Of a stretch of DNA of 14,054 bases, positions 14,038 to 14,054 are shown in pieces. The position numbers and the translations under genes were made by a program. The stretch is taken from the NCBI GenBank assembly GCA_023387935.1, contig JAEWHG010000043.1, forward strand, positions 1-14,054, given 5' to 3'. The notes beneath the pieces are model-generated. The model had not been told where the DNA came from, did no database searches, and was given only the letters and a program-made list of their open reading frames with translations. The first letter of the stretch is position 1, and each line of letters opens with the position of its first letter. This stretch comes from Bacillota bacterium. Its GTDB lineage: Bacteria > Bacillota > Clostridia > Peptostreptococcales > Natronincolaceae.

Positions 14038-14054
14038 TTATTAAAGTTAAATGG

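Noticed and set aside
1..14054. Mobile element, CRISPR array, prophage, toxin-antitoxin or defence island
   Set aside because: No transposase, integrase, regularly spaced short repeats, paired small genes or defence-family genes were seen. The genes are conserved chromosomal types with single-gene transcription units.

Overview
The window is an ordinary stretch of chromosome from a low-GC, Gram-positive anaerobe-type bacterium, most likely class Clostridia. The signs are strongly AT-rich intergenic DNA, strong GGAGG-type ribosome binding sites, consensus sigma-A promoters often with an extended -10 TG, an SLH-domain exported protein, a B. subtilis-type DbpA/YxiN helicase, ATP-dependent PEP carboxykinase and a tRNA-Phe with encoded CCA. 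The sequence alone does not support a genus.

Layout, left to right. A lipoprotein gene on the minus strand (1-1004) runs off the left edge and consists of a signal peptide plus tandem 155-residue units. Then come pckA (minus, TTG start at 2938) and a MATE efflux transporter (minus). These are followed by mntP, a manganese exporter (plus), and an orphan permuted NlpC/P60-like cysteine hydrolase (minus). Next are dbpA, a DEAD-box rRNA helicase (minus), and ansA, an L-asparaginase (plus), which diverge from overlapping promoters. A UvrD/Rep-family helicase paralogue (minus), an exported three-SLH-domain protein (minus), a YprB-like DEDD exonuclease (plus) and tRNA-Phe(GAA) (minus) complete the window.

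Nearly every gene looks like its own transcription unit. Adjacent same-strand genes are separated by gaps that hold a terminator or promoter candidate. All three convergent junctions (mntP/hydrolase, ansA/helicase, exonuclease/tRNA) are closed by strong symmetric hairpins flanked by A and T tracts, which should stop transcription from both sides. Several true starts lie downstream of the longest possible ORF start: pckA, the MATE gene, the hydrolase, the SLH gene and the exonuclease. Ribosome binding sites support the shorter starts, and in the exonuclease the longer start would lie inside the promoter.

Functionally the genes are a mixture of central metabolism (pckA, ansA), metal and drug export (mntP, MATE), RNA and DNA maintenance (dbpA, helicase, exonuclease) and cell-surface proteins (lipoprotein, SLH protein). 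I see no transposase, integrase, CRISPR array, toxin-antitoxin pair, phage gene or biosynthetic cluster, and no evidence of a new multi-gene system. The points most worth a second look are the duplicated-unit lipoprotein, the SLH protein with its helical C-terminal half, the orphan cysteine hydrolase, the promoter palindromes at the lipoprotein and mntP genes, and a possible short plus-strand transcript upstream of pckA.
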